This document shows positions 17,637 through 26,421 of a stretch of DNA of 64,000 nucleotides, in pieces. The notes under the pieces were generated by a model, which was not told the DNA's origin, searched no databases, and saw nothing but the letters and a program-made list of their open reading frames with translations. Position 1 is the first letter of the stretch. Every line of letters begins with the position of its first letter. Position numbers and translations under genes: made by a program. Origin of the DNA: Streptomyces antibioticus (GTDB lineage: Bacteria > Actinomycetota > Actinomycetes > Streptomycetales > Streptomycetaceae); the NCBI RefSeq assembly GCF_001514065.1, contig NZ_KQ948425.1, positions 27,366 through 91,365 of the forward strand, read 5' to 3'.

Positions 17637-17968
17637 TCAGGCCCACTTGTCGAACACGACGGTGCCGTACGCGATGGTCTCGCGACCCTCGTCGTCGTCA
17701 CTGAAGGTCTCTTCCAGGAAGCGCTGCTGGCGAGGAATCGGCATGGCTTGCGGGGCGACCGTGGTCGCGCGCGATGCATGTCCTGCAATGGGTCGGCCTT
17801 GCGCAGCTCGCCGATGCGCAGATCGGTGACGCCGCCCAGGGTGCACAGGACGTAGATGTCTCCGTCCAGGACGTCCGGGTCCAGGCTGAGCCCGGGAGCC
17901 GCCTGCACCTGCTGCGGCAGCGCCTTCACTCTCGTCCCCCGGATCACTGTTGATCGCGCCGAATCCAT
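17637..17968 (-). pseudogene. Hypothetical gene, frameshifted
   Basis: Frame one reads VKALPQQVQAAPGLSLDPDV, LDGDIYVLCTLGGVTDLRIG, ELRKADPLQDMH. Frame two takes over at about 17770 with MPIPRQQRFLEETFSDDDEG and RETIAYGTVVFDKWA to the stop at 17637. One gene of about 110 codons with one indel is the simplest reading. It lies in the immunity array; the family is unknown. Confidence 0.45.
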
Positions 17969-18375
17969 TCACGAGCGCCTGCTTTTCGCATCAAGGACTC
18001 AGCTGCGCTGGGGACGGAGAGGAGCAGATGCACATGCCGCACATAGTCAGCCTGTCCTTGAAGCGACTTCCGCAGTTGGCCCAGGTTCCGGGCACTGTAG
18101 GAAATGGCCCCAGGATTTTCCAGAACCCCGGCGGCGATCGCCAGAGACTCAATATCTACTGTCAGATATACGGTGTCGGTTGAGATTTTGACGCTGCACT
18201 CCACCCTTCCCTCCCGTCTATCGAGTCTGAAGCGGTACTCGACGCCAGCTCCCTTGTATTCAGAGCTAGGCATGACCATGTCGCTCTCCTGAGGACCCGT
18301 AAGTCTCAGGTCGTCCGCCAGATCGGCACAGACTGTGCGAACCTCGTCGAAGAAGTTTCCTTTATCTCGCGCCAT
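17944..18375 (-). CDS. Array protein, paralogue B (immunity-like)
   Basis: From ATG 18375: MARDKGNFFDEVRTVCADLA, then SSEYKGAGVEYRFRLDRREG (strands), VKISTDTVYLTVDIESLAIA and ARNLGQLRKSLQGQADYVRH. 143 residues, complete. It is closely similar over its whole length to the next gene upstream (18392-18828), so the two are a tandem duplication. The position within a run of immunity genes suggests an immunity role; this is inference. Confidence 0.65.
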   Translation of the reverse strand: MARDKGNFFDEVRTVCADLADDLRLTGPQESDMVMPSSEYKGAGVEYRFRLDRREGRVECSVKISTDTVYLTVDIESLAIAAGVLENPGAISYSARNLGQLRKSLQGQADYVRHVHLLLSVPSAAESLMRKAGAREWIRRDQQ

Positions 18376-18391
18376 AACTCCTGCCCAGTAG

Positions 18392-18828
18392 TCACGGACA
18401 CGATGGACTGTGCCGGATCCATTCGCGAGCACCGGATTTCCGCATCAGAGGCTCGGCCGTGGTGGGGTCGGCCAGGATCGGATGGACGAGTCGAACGTAA
18501 TCGGCCTGTCCTCGCAGCGACTTCTGCAATTGACTGAGGTTCCGGGCACTGCAGGTGATTCCTCCGCGTTTTTCAACAACACCGGCAGCAATGGCCAGTG
18601 GCTCGATGTCTGCCGTCAGATCGACGGTGTCCGTGGCGATTTCGACGTCACAAGACACGGTCCCTTCCATGACATCGAGCAGGATCCGGTACTCGACACC
18701 AGCACCCTTGCAGTGAGAACTCGGCACAATTTGCACGCTCTCCTCGGGACCGGGAGTTCGAGGTCGTCTGCCAGTTCAGCGAAGGCCGTACGGACCTCGT
18801 CGAAGAAGTTGACCCTGCGTGGAGCCAT
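18392..18828 (-). pseudogene. Array protein, paralogue A, with one-base deletion
   Basis: From ATG 18828: MAPRRVNFFDEVRTAFAELA, DDLELPVP, then a shift near 18751, where comparison with paralogue B shows one base missing, and continuation as EESVQIVPSSHCKGAGVEYR, VDLTADIEPLAIAAGVVEKR, ARNLSQLQKSLRGQADYVRL. The rest is intact to the stop at 18392. Either a young pseudogene or a sequencing error. Confidence 0.65.
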
Positions 18829-19355
18829 GAGCGCCTCCACCCTCAATCTCTATGCGACCTACGGGGTGAAGGCCACTGAGCACACCCCCGCACGCCCGGC
18901 CCTGGGGCATGGCTGTGCCCGCCAAGACGGGGGAGCCTGACGGGCACTCAACCAGTGTGACACCAAAACCTTGGCTGCACGCAGCGCTCCAACGCCATCG
19001 CTGGATCCTGCCGCCGCCGAACTCAGATCCAAGGAGCGGGCAGGGCGGGAAGGAGTTCGGCTGCTGCGCGCACCGTGGCCTTCCGTCCGGCCGGATGGCA
19101 CGCGCGGTATTCGACCGGGCCGAACCGCGGCGGTCGACCACCGCGGGAGCGCAACTTCTGGCGTCACCTACAGATGGCCGAGAAACGGCGGCTCTGGATG
19201 ACTGAGCCTTGTTCAACCTGTCGTTTCGGGTGCTGGGCGCCTCTCCTGCATCCGAGACTGGCGATCAGTGGTCAGGAGAGCCTGAGCATTTCTGACGACC
19301 ACCGTGAAGCTCCACTGGGCAGATCCCCGCAGCGACGCACCGGTGTCCCAGCTTT
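18829..19355. other. Stretch without a recognisable gene
   Basis: Open minus-strand frames here lack coding character. Confidence 0.35.
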
Positions 19356-19913
19356 TCAGTACGGCGCCATCACCAAGTCGCCGATCACCCGCAACCCGAC
19401 TTGGGCTGCCAACCACGGTGCACGTTCGGCCTCGACCTGCTTGACGTGGACGAAAACGGTGCAGCCCACGGCAGACTCCTCGAGGTCGAGGTCGCAGGCA
19501 TGGACACACAGCGTGACGAATGCTCCGCGGGTACCGCCCACTCCCAGCCCTACCTCAGGAGCCTCGGGCCAGGCGTTGAAGTCCCATCGCACCGTCGCCG
19601 GGCTCTCGCCAACCGCCTCGAGGAATGGCTTCACCGTCTCCGGTGCCTCGCCCCAGCCTCGCAGCCGGATAGGCAAGAAGGCGGATGGATCATCCCTACG
19701 CTCCGACGAGCCGCTGCTGTCCCCTTCCGCCCACCACTGGGCATCCGGCAACACGGCCAGCACTGCCGAAAGCGAGCGAGTCGAGGAGATCCGCACATCG
19801 AAATCGACTTCAAGGCCTTCTAGATCAGCGATTCCAAGCAACCTCTCGACGGTGCACAACCCCTCGGAAAGGTCCGCTGTTCTCAGGATGGGCTGCGCGT
19901 AGGAGTTGGACAC
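19356..19913 (-). CDS. Hypothetical protein, possible immunity protein
   Basis: About 185 residues from GTG 19913 (SNSYAQPILRTADLSEGLCT). It is acidic and strand-rich, with VDFDVRISSTRSLSAVLAVL, PIRLRGWGEAPETVKPFLEA and GLRVIGDLVMAPY. It has no signal peptide or membrane helix. Size, acidity and position between immunity genes suggest another immunity protein; the family is not recognised. The start is uncertain because the ribosome site is weak. Confidence 0.55.
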   Translation of the reverse strand: MSNSYAQPILRTADLSEGLCTVERLLGIADLEGLEVDFDVRISSTRSLSAVLAVLPDAQWWAEGDSSGSSERRDDPSAFLPIRLRGWGEAPETVKPFLEAVGESPATVRWDFNAWPEAPEVGLGVGGTRGAFVTLCVHACDLDLEESAVGCTVFVHVKQVEAERAPWLAAQVGLRVIGDLVMAPY

Positions 19914-20108
19914 GACAACCAGTGTGCCAGTGCAGTGCAAAGCCCAACCTGTGTGGCGAGCCCGCTGGTTGAGCTGACAGCCAGGCGAAGCCCCTGGTAG
20001 ATGACTTTTCGACGAAGAGCGTCCACCAGAGGTTGTGCAGATGAGCCATGCAGAGGATCGCGCGGCCTTGCACACTGCGCTTGACCCCCGCATCCAAAAA
20101 CAGCCCGT

Positions 20109-20696
20109 TCAAGACTCGGCGGGCAGGACTTGGACCAGGCCGACCCAGTTTTCCTCGTCTGCCTTGGTGTGAGTGGCCCGGACCCTCCAGCGGCCGGCGG
20201 ACAGCGGGACCGGTGCCTGCTCAGGCATACCGCCGCCGGGATACTCGACGCCGAGTTCGGAGCCGGCTTCGGCGGAGTCCATGAGCACGGCCGGACCGTC
20301 CAACACCCACGTGCCGCACTCCTCCCACTCGGTGGCCGGGTCCTCAAGGACAGCCTCTGCTGCGGCCTTCAGCCCTGCCTCGGAATCGGCGGCAAGCCAC
20401 CGCAGGAAAGCTCGGCGATCGGGCAGATAGCAGCTGGTAGCCGGCTCGTCCGCCAGCACCAGTGCCTGCGCACCGTCCTCACCGACAGCGATCACACCGG
20501 CCAGATCGTCCACCGCACAGGCCCGGTCGTAGTCGTCTGGAGCGGTCGCATCTCCCGTCATGACCCCGCTCTCCGTACACCCGCGCCATGCAGCCAACGC
20601 GGAGACAGGGATGACGATCAAAGGCCCGCCCATCGACTCCACCCAAACAGGGGAGGTGTGGGACGCATCGGCGGCGGCAGACGAAGAGGCGCTCAT
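20109..20696 (-). CDS. Imm21-type immunity protein
   Basis: About 195 residues from ATG 20696. VWVESMGGPLIVIPVSALAA is the characteristic Imm21 opening (WVES-x-GGPL), followed by DYDRACAVDDLAGVIAVGED, LVLADEPATSCYLPDRRAFL and a strand-rich C-terminus (GRWRVRATHTKADEENWVGL). Immunity proteins of this family neutralise polymorphic toxins. No toxin is encoded beside it. Confidence 0.75.
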   Translation of the reverse strand: MSASSSAAADASHTSPVWVESMGGPLIVIPVSALAAWRGCTESGVMTGDATAPDDYDRACAVDDLAGVIAVGEDGAQALVLADEPATSCYLPDRRAFLRWLAADSEAGLKAAAEAVLEDPATEWEECGTWVLDGPAVLMDSAEAGSELGVEYPGGGMPEQAPVPLSAGRWRVRATHTKADEENWVGLVQVLPAES

Positions 20697-20810
20697 GCCG
20701 TCAGTGTGCCCGCGCCCACTGACAACGGTGACAGCGCGCACGCTCATGACTTCGGGCAGCAATTGGCGATCAAGAGTGCCGTGTTCGTGAGCTCTGACAG
20801 CGCGTCCGCG

Positions 20811-21311
20811 TCATTTCCCCGACCTCGATGACGCCTCAAGGTCAGCGAAAATCTTCTGCGCATGCTGATCCTGTGGGGCAATCTCCTCGACTGCTTCGCG
20901 AGCTCGTCCGGTTCGGCCATCCCCGCAGAGCAACCGGACGAGACAGTAGAGAGCGTCACGGTCGCCGCTCTCGGCGCGCTCGTGCAGCACGGCCTCCATC
21001 CCACCGTCGAGAAGTGCCCGATTGAGCCGACGGCGAGCATGAACGTCCACGCGGGCCAGTTCCGTCAGCTCCGTGAATCGTCCGGCGTGGGCAAGAAGGT
21101 CCACGTGCCACAGATGGTTGCCGTGGGCGATGCAGTCGGAGGAGTAGCACTCAGCGTGGGCGCTCACCAAGGCGATGGCAATGTCCCAGTCACCAGCGTT
21201 CTCAGCGGACCGTGCCTGCTCAAACCATGTCACCCGACGAGTATCGCCCAACTCTTGAAGCCGCCCTGACAGGAACTGCATTGCTGTCACAACACGCTGA
21301 ACATCCCCCAC
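20811..21311 (-). CDS. TPR-like helical hypothetical protein
   Basis: 166 residues of repeated helices: WFEQARSAENAGDWDIAIAL, VDLLAHAGRFTELTELARVD, VHARRRLNRALLDGGMEAVL, GDRDALYCLVRLLCGDGRTG, spaced like tetratricopeptide repeats. The start is GTG at 21311 or ATG at 21281. It heads the immunity-gene run on the minus strand. The role is unknown. Confidence 0.55.
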   Translation of the reverse strand: MGDVQRVVTAMQFLSGRLQELGDTRRVTWFEQARSAENAGDWDIAIALVSAHAECYSSDCIAHGNHLWHVDLLAHAGRFTELTELARVDVHARRRLNRALLDGGMEAVLHERAESGDRDALYCLVRLLCGDGRTGRAREAVEEIAPQDQHAQKIFADLEASSRSGK

Positions 21312-21610
21312 TCGTGCGTCGCGGCGCCTCCCACACCGGTGAACAACCGCTGCCGTGAATCGCGTACAAGGCCAGGCGTTCCCGCCGCCGGGGACAAGCC
21401 CACCAGCCCGACCTGCCAGCAGGGATCGGCAACGGCCAGCCCGTGGTCAGGCCATCCACCGGCCCGACCACGGCCACCGTGTCCTCATCGTGACCGTGGT
21501 CAGGGCGCTGTGGTCAGGCACCCGGTAAGGGACAGCGAGTCTCCTTGAGGTCAGCAACGACCCGTCTCGACACTGAAGTCGACCATGCCCCGCACGAAAC
21601 GGGAAGACCA
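21312..21610. other. Stretch without a recognisable gene
   Basis: No supported frame. A GACCACGG-type motif recurs near 21467 and 21493. Confidence 0.3.
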
Positions 21611-21928
21611 GTGACCGCTGCCGAGCCCGCTGAGGCGGACACGCCCAGGTCCGAGCCCCTGCCCCATCAGCTTCTGTGCGCCCTGGCTCAGCACCGTATG
21701 GCCACCACCCGCCAACTCCACGACCTGCTGCGCCCGAACGTCGCCCGCCAGACCGTCTCCACGCCGCTCAACAAGCTGCGGCGCAAAGGGCTCATCGACT
21801 ACACCGCGCTGCCCCAGCTGCGTCAGCACGCCCGCCCCCACCCGCACGGAGGCCAGCTCCCCGCACCCGGCAACGCAGACCCGCACGGCCACACCCCGCC
21901 CCCGGTCCTGACGCGCCCCGCCCCATGA
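21611..21928 (+). pseudogene. Replication-relaxation family protein, N-terminal stub
   Basis: GTG 21611 begins TAAEPAEADTPRSEPLPHQL, then the winged helix LCALAQHRMATTRQLHDLLR, VARQTVSTPLNKLRRKGLID YTALPQ, the usual N-terminus of actinobacterial replication-relaxation proteins found on mobile elements. After LPQ the frame turns Pro/His/Arg-rich and ends, where the family continues for another about 150 residues. It is a truncated gene. Confidence 0.65.
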
Positions 21929-22076
21929 CGGCGGCCAGCAACCATGGCTCTGATCCGCTTCTTGTGAGTCGGTCACGTAGTGTCACGATGCTCAGTGCCC
22001 GCGAACAGCAGGCTCAACGACGAAACCACCTGTCCGACCCGTGTTCCTCAACCCCTCTTGTCCCGTAGGCCGTTCA

Positions 22077-23069
22077 CTACGGCTGCGGAGCTGCGTCATG
22101 CACGCCGAGTTCGCCCCGTAGACGGGGAATCACCGAGATCGCCTCGTGAAGCCGTGCGGCCTCCTCGCTGGACGCGTTGTCCGTCTTCGAATAGACATCA
22201 GCCAGGTCCCGCAGGCGCTGCTCGTATGAGTCAAGGTATCCGCGGACCGCCCCACGCGGCTCCGTCGGAAGCCCTGCCCACTCCAGTGGCCGTGGTGAGC
22301 CTGGTTCCAAGCCCAGTTCCATCCTCAGACGCAGACGTTCCTGCTCGCTGGGAAGAAGGTTCTCCAGATCCTCTGTGAGATGCTCATATTCCTCTGGCGA
22401 CCAGCTTTCCTGGCTCCACACCAGCTGGTGCTGAAGGTGGCGGCGCACCTCGTCGACGGTCTTCCACCGAGGGTGTCTCAGCAGCGGCGCCCGAAGCACC
22501 TTGCCGAACTCGATGGTCCTGGTCGCGTTGTAGGTGATCTTCACGCGCGCCTCGAATGACACCGGAGACCGTCTCCCACCGGATGGTTGCGGCACCACCA
22601 GGAAAACCCTCTCCAGAGCGCCGGGTTTCACTTCCTGGGACAGCGGCTTCGAGACCACCACGTCCCCCGGCTGTTCGGAGCGGCCCAGACCCTGCGCATA
22701 CGGGTCAACCTCGTAGACCGCGGTCGGCTCCTGCAGCGAGGTCCGGTGTATCCGAAATTCCCGCGGGTACCAGGGCTTCGGCATCTCCAGCGTGTCCTCG
22801 CTGTATCTGACGTCTGAGATCGTCAGTTCCAGGTCATGCACGTAGGCGGGTTGGCCGCCGCTGTTGAGCAGCTTGATATCGAGGACGAGCTGCGGGAAAG
22901 GTTCCCGGAGGATGGCTCGTTCCGCGGGCTCCAGGCTGTCAGGCGCAGACAGGGCGGCGTCAACGAACTTGACGTTCGCCCTCGATGGAACACGGGCCCT
23001 GGCCGCTGCCCAGGCACCGATGAGAGCGCCGATGACGGTGCCCAGCCCGCCGATGATGGCTTCCTGCAT
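22077..23069 (-). CDS. Membrane-anchored hypothetical protein
   Basis: 330 residues from ATG 23069. An N-terminal membrane helix (AIIGGLGTVIGALIGAWAAA) precedes a strand-rich domain (LVLDIKLLNSGGQPAYVHDL, FEARVKITYNATRTIEFGKV) that looks like an immunoglobulin-like fold, then a long charged helical C-terminus (LTEDLENLLPSEQERLRLRM). It is a single gene without obvious partners. No family is recognised. Confidence 0.7.
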   Translation of the reverse strand: MQEAIIGGLGTVIGALIGAWAAARARVPSRANVKFVDAALSAPDSLEPAERAILREPFPQLVLDIKLLNSGGQPAYVHDLELTISDVRYSEDTLEMPKPWYPREFRIHRTSLQEPTAVYEVDPYAQGLGRSEQPGDVVVSKPLSQEVKPGALERVFLVVPQPSGGRRSPVSFEARVKITYNATRTIEFGKVLRAPLLRHPRWKTVDEVRRHLQHQLVWSQESWSPEEYEHLTEDLENLLPSEQERLRLRMELGLEPGSPRPLEWAGLPTEPRGAVRGYLDSYEQRLRDLADVYSKTDNASSEEAARLHEAISVIPRLRGELGVHDAAPQP

Positions 23070-23125
23070 AACAAAACCGTACGCACGCCGGCACATCCGA
23101 GCTCCGACACGGCTGAAACTCAAGC

Positions 23126-23540
23126 TCACTCAGCGAGAAGGATCTGCCGGTGGAACAGGTCGAAGCCAGCCTGGCCGTACCCGTCCCTCCTGATCCGCTT
23201 GACCCTGTTGACGTTGCCCTCGACCTTGCCCGAGCTCCACTCCAAGGCGAGCCCGGCAGTGACGGCATCGACGTCCTGCCCCAGGCCACACACCACGCTC
23301 TGCAACGGCGTCATCCCGGTGCTCTCGGCGCGGGCCAGCCAGCTCTCGAGCTCGCTGCCACAGCACACCGGTCATCATCTGCACGAACTCGCGCACGCAG
23401 CCAGCGACGGCTGCCAACTCCGGGCAGCGGACCAGGAGTTGCTTGAGCTTGAGCGCGTAGCTCTCGTCGATCATGTTCACGTTGTCCGGCGCCGCCCACG
23501 TCAGCCCGCTGGACTGGTGCCACGGCCAGGCTCCGGACGC
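23126..23540 (-). pseudogene. ISL3-family transposase, C-terminal remnant
   Basis: Reads ESYALKLKQLLVRCPELAAV, AGCVREFVQMM, shifts frame near 23365, and continues LESWLARAESTGMTPLQSVV, LEWSSGKVEGNVNRVKRIRR, AGFDLFHRQIL, the usual C-terminal end of ISL3 transposases with the acidic residue in SSGKVEGNVNRVK. The N-terminal two thirds are missing. Confidence 0.8.
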
Positions 23541-23641
23541 CACCGTGGACGGTCACGTGACCAAACCGAACAGGCTGCAGGCCCGGCGAACAGTTCGCCT
23601 CCATCTTTGATAGGGGCGATGACCGGGCGCACCTGTGCACG

Positions 23642-23935
23642 GTGGCGGAGAAACCGATTGATCCCCTCGAGGAACTCGGCGAGGTGCCCGACCGCCCGGT
23701 TCCCTACCGGGGCTGGGGCAGCCTCCCGGACCAGCACGCACGCCGTCGGGACGGAGACGAGGGGAAGTCGCCGCTGCCGAAGCGGCCGGCCCGCGGCCTC
23801 AGCGACCTGCCTCCGATCCTCCCGTGGTGGGGCGAACACCGCCGGGGGGTGACCTCACACTGCCCACACGAGTGGCCGCCAGGGGGAATTGACGTGGCCG
23901 CGAGTGGGGGAAAACTACTGAAGTTCAACTCGTAA
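23642..23935 (+). CDS. Possible 97-residue hypothetical protein
   Basis: A GTG frame AEKPIDPLEELGEVPDRPVP with strong third-position GC bias in its first half, ending KLLKFNS. Pro/Trp-rich centre (DLPPILPWWGEHRRG). There is no family match and no good ribosome site, so it may be chance. Confidence 0.25.
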   Translation: MAEKPIDPLEELGEVPDRPVPYRGWGSLPDQHARRRDGDEGKSPLPKRPARGLSDLPPILPWWGEHRRGVTSHCPHEWPPGGIDVAASGGKLLKFNS

Positions 23936-24003
23936 TGTCGGTCTGGTGGGCACGGGCGAGGCAGCCGTAAACCACCCGTCCTGCAACCCCACATGGAAAA
24001 CCG

Positions 24004-24819
24004 GTGTCGCTGACAGCTGGGCCGTCCCTACTGTTCAGGCTCATGGACGACACCACCTCCCCTCCACGGCTGACCCGGCTCACGTTCCACGGTCCCCTCT
24101 CCGAGGACCGGGCCGCCAGGATGATCCGCCGGCTGTCCGCTCATGCCACTTCGACTGCCCCAAAGTCCGTGCTAGACATCGGCTGTGGCTGGGGAGAGTT
24201 CATGCTCCGCCTCCTCGAGGCGACGCCCGGCGCGACGGGCGTCGGTATCGACCTCGATGAGGAGGACCTGGCCCGTGGGCGTGCCAACGCCGAGGCCCGC
24301 GGGTTGGCCGAGCGCGTCCGCTTCGTCCGGGAGTCCGCCGTCGGCACCGCCCAAGGTCCTGCCGACCTCGTTCTCTGCTTCGGTGCCAGCCACGCCCTCA
24401 GCGATGCCCGGCCACCCGAGCACACCACGGCTGCCCTGCACGCCCTCCGCCGCTTGGTCACGCCGGGCGGCCGTGTCGTTCTCGGCGAGGGGATCTGGCA
24501 ACGCTCGCCGACTCCAGGGGAGTTGTCGGCCATGTGGCCGGGCGCCTCCCCCTCTGAGTTCCACGACCTCGCCGGCCTCGTCGACCTCGCCATCGCCGCG
24601 GGCTTCCGGCCGGCCTGGATCGAGACCGCGAGCAACGAAGAATGGGAGGATTTCGAGTCCGCCTACCAGTCCGATGTCGAGGAATGGCTCGCAGTCCACT
24701 CCGATCACCCCTTGACGAAGGAAACCCTGGACCGCGTCGATCGCCACCGCAACATGTGGCTGCGGGGCTATCGCGGCGTCATGGGCCTGGCCTACCTGAC
24801 CCTCGTTCCCGTGAGCTGA
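24004..24819 (+). CDS. Class I SAM-dependent methyltransferase
   Basis: About 259-271 residues. SAM-binding motif I is VLDIGCGWGEFMLRLLE, with the acidic end of strand 2 at GVGIDLDEEDLARG and motif IV at ADLVLCFGASHAL. A C-terminal region (PGGRVVLGEGIWQR) is typical of small-molecule methyltransferases. The GTG at 24004 or the ATG at 24043 could be the start. The substrate is unknown and it stands alone. Confidence 0.85.
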   Translation: MSLTAGPSLLFRLMDDTTSPPRLTRLTFHGPLSEDRAARMIRRLSAHATSTAPKSVLDIGCGWGEFMLRLLEATPGATGVGIDLDEEDLARGRANAEARGLAERVRFVRESAVGTAQGPADLVLCFGASHALSDARPPEHTTAALHALRRLVTPGGRVVLGEGIWQRSPTPGELSAMWPGASPSEFHDLAGLVDLAIAAGFRPAWIETASNEEWEDFESAYQSDVEEWLAVHSDHPLTKETLDRVDRHRNMWLRGYRGVMGLAYLTLVPVS

Positions 24820-25077
24820 GAGATGCCAAGCCCGGCTCCCAGCATGGTGGTCAGCCGTCCGATATCAGGTCCGTGCCGGCCAGGCAGCCGTCACGGACGT
24901 CGTGGCGGTACTGGATGATGGCGCTCTTTGAATTTCCTCGCCCCTGCTCAAGAGTGGGGCAAACCTGCTCTGTTGATCTCCCCACCCATTGGGTGGTCCT
25001 CTCCGGTGCCTCGGGATGGGGTGAGATGGCGTCGGCAAGCCTGCGTGGCAACGAGTTCGGCCAGGTCTGGAGCCTGG

Positions 25078-25236
25078 ATGCTCACGCGGGAGGAAGACGC
25101 AGATGCTCATGCGCTGCGTCGCCAGAGTCTCAACTACGCCGACGACGCGGTCAAACTGGCCGGCACCGTGGGCGGCAAGATCAGCGGTGCTGCCGGCGAT
25201 GTCGCGACTACGGTGGTCGGCTGGCTGACCTGGTAA
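25078..25236 (+). pseudogene. IS21-family istA 5' remnant fused to another fragment
   Basis: MLTREEDADAHALRRQ is the standard N-terminus of actinobacterial IS21 IstA proteins. Where IstA continues with a GWTISAIARH helix, this frame instead reads SLNYADDAVKLAGTVGGKIS and AAGDVATTVVGWLTW, the end of a different, unrecognised protein. It is a deletion junction between an IS21 start and a foreign 3' end. Confidence 0.5.
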
Positions 25237-25265
25237 TTCCGGCACGAGAGAAACGAAGATCCCCC

Positions 25266-25640
25266 ATGCTGACATCGGACCTGTCCACCACCGGCTGGGG
25301 GATCCTCGCCCTGCTCTCAGGAGCGGCGGTGGCCGTCGCCACCATGACGCTCGCCGCCAAGCCGTGGCACTACGTCATCGCCGTCCTCGTCCCCGTCGTC
25401 ATGGCCCTGTCGCTGTGGGGCCGGGCCGGCGACCTGGATAACACCCAGCTCCTGAGCCTCTACACCACGATCTGCCTCACCCTGGTCGTACTGCGCCTGG
25501 TCTACGCCCCGTGGTTCACCCGCAACCTCCGGCTGCGCCGCGAGGGCAAGCCGATGACGAACGCGACCACCGGTCAGAGCGTCGCCTTCATCTTCGTCTT
25601 CATCGCCACCTTCATCGGCGTCGCCTTCCTCATACTTTGA
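25266..25640 (+). CDS. Small four-helix integral membrane protein
   Basis: 124 residues with four hydrophobic segments: ILALLSGAAVAVATMTLAA, HYVIAVLVPVVMALSLW, TICLTLVVLRLVYA and SVAFIFVFIATFIGVAFLIL. A basic loop (TRNLRLRREGKP) lies between helices 3 and 4. The family is not recognised; the size and layout are like accessory proteins of actinomycete conjugative elements. It starts 29 bases after the previous fragment and ends in a strong terminator. Confidence 0.65.
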   Translation: MLTSDLSTTGWGILALLSGAAVAVATMTLAAKPWHYVIAVLVPVVMALSLWGRAGDLDNTQLLSLYTTICLTLVVLRLVYAPWFTRNLRLRREGKPMTNATTGQSVAFIFVFIATFIGVAFLIL

Positions 25641-25646
25641 ACACCC

Positions 25647-25680
25647 GTGGGGCCCGGCGACCGAAGTCACCGGGCCCCAC
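25647..25680 (+). terminator. Strong hairpin terminator
   Basis: GTGGGGCCCGG pairs with CCGGGCCCCAC; including GAC/GTC the stem is 15 bp with one mismatch and a CGAA tetraloop. It begins seven bases after the stop of the membrane protein gene. Confidence 0.75.
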
Positions 25681-25753
25681 TGCTCATCTCAACCGTACTG
25701 GCACGGACTGCCGGACTGGCCCCCTGGACGTACATGCGTCGAGGAGGGACTCC

Positions 25754-25939
25754 ATGGCCGAATCCTCCAGCGCGTTCCCCTCCCCCACCCACGAAGCACA
25801 CACCGCTGTTCGAATGCTGTGTGAGATGACCCTGCACGATGACGGATCCCGATGGCCGTTCGGAGTCGACGCGCATCGACTCCGAACGGCGAAACGAGGA
25901 TGCGAAGCAGCAACCCGGAGAACTACAAAGGGGGAATGA
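25754..25939 (+). CDS. Small hypothetical protein, 61 residues
   Basis: ATG 25754 has GAGGAGGG six bases upstream, a very good ribosome site. The start AESSSAFPSPTHEAHTAVRM, LCEMTLHDDGSRWPFGVDAH is followed by a basic tail. Its TGA overlaps the next ATG in an ATGA junction, so the two are translationally coupled. A 15-bp hairpin lies inside the coding part. Confidence 0.5.
   Translation: MAESSSAFPSPTHEAHTAVRMLCEMTLHDDGSRWPFGVDAHRLRTAKRGCEAATRRTTKGE
25855..25890. repeat. Perfect 15-bp inverted repeat inside a small gene
   Basis: GCCGTTCGGAGTCGA pairs exactly with TCGACTCCGAACGGC around a CGCGCA loop. It lies 45 bases before the next start codon and could act as an attenuator or a protein-binding site. 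Confidence 0.7.
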
Positions 25940-26421
25940 CCGTCTTCCTCTGTTCCAAGTGCGGCACCGCGATCACGCCGGAGCTGGCGGAGCTTGCCGC
26001 TATCCCCGCCGTCTCCGTCGGCGAGCGCGACCGGGACAAGGAGACGCGCCGGGCGCCTTCCACCATTCCGCGGAGCCGCTACGCGATCGATCCCGAGCCC
26101 TGGGGACCCCCCTACGTCGTGCAGGACGATCAGAAGAACCCAAAGCCAGCTCAGCCGCGAGGGCCTCGGATCTGCCGCGAAGAAGGCTTCGTCATCTCGG
26201 CGGGCAGCCGACAGACAGTACTGGTGCACCCCGACGACGCCGCCGGCCTGCAGCCGTTGCCCAACTGGGCAAACAGCACCGGGTGCTGCGGACCGGCAGG
26301 CGACGAGGGACTCAACCGAGCCTGCCCCTGCGGTGCTCCGGTCGCTACCCTCGCGGCCGACTGCTTCGGGCCCTACGAACTGCACCTCGACCCCGTCCGA
26401 ACCTACGCGTTCTCCCAGTAG
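25936..26421 (+). CDS. Cys-rich hypothetical protein
   Basis: 161 residues from ATG 25936, with AAAGGGGG upstream. TVFLCSKCGTAITPELAELA starts with a CxxC knuckle; STGCCGPAGDEGLNRACPCG and LAADCFGPYELHLD give further Cys pairs, so a zinc-binding protein is likely. It is coupled to the small gene before it (ATGA overlap). No family name is recognised. Confidence 0.65.
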   Translation: MTVFLCSKCGTAITPELAELAAIPAVSVGERDRDKETRRAPSTIPRSRYAIDPEPWGPPYVVQDDQKNPKPAQPRGPRICREEGFVISAGSRQTVLVHPDDAAGLQPLPNWANSTGCCGPAGDEGLNRACPCGAPVATLAADCFGPYELHLDPVRTYAFSQ

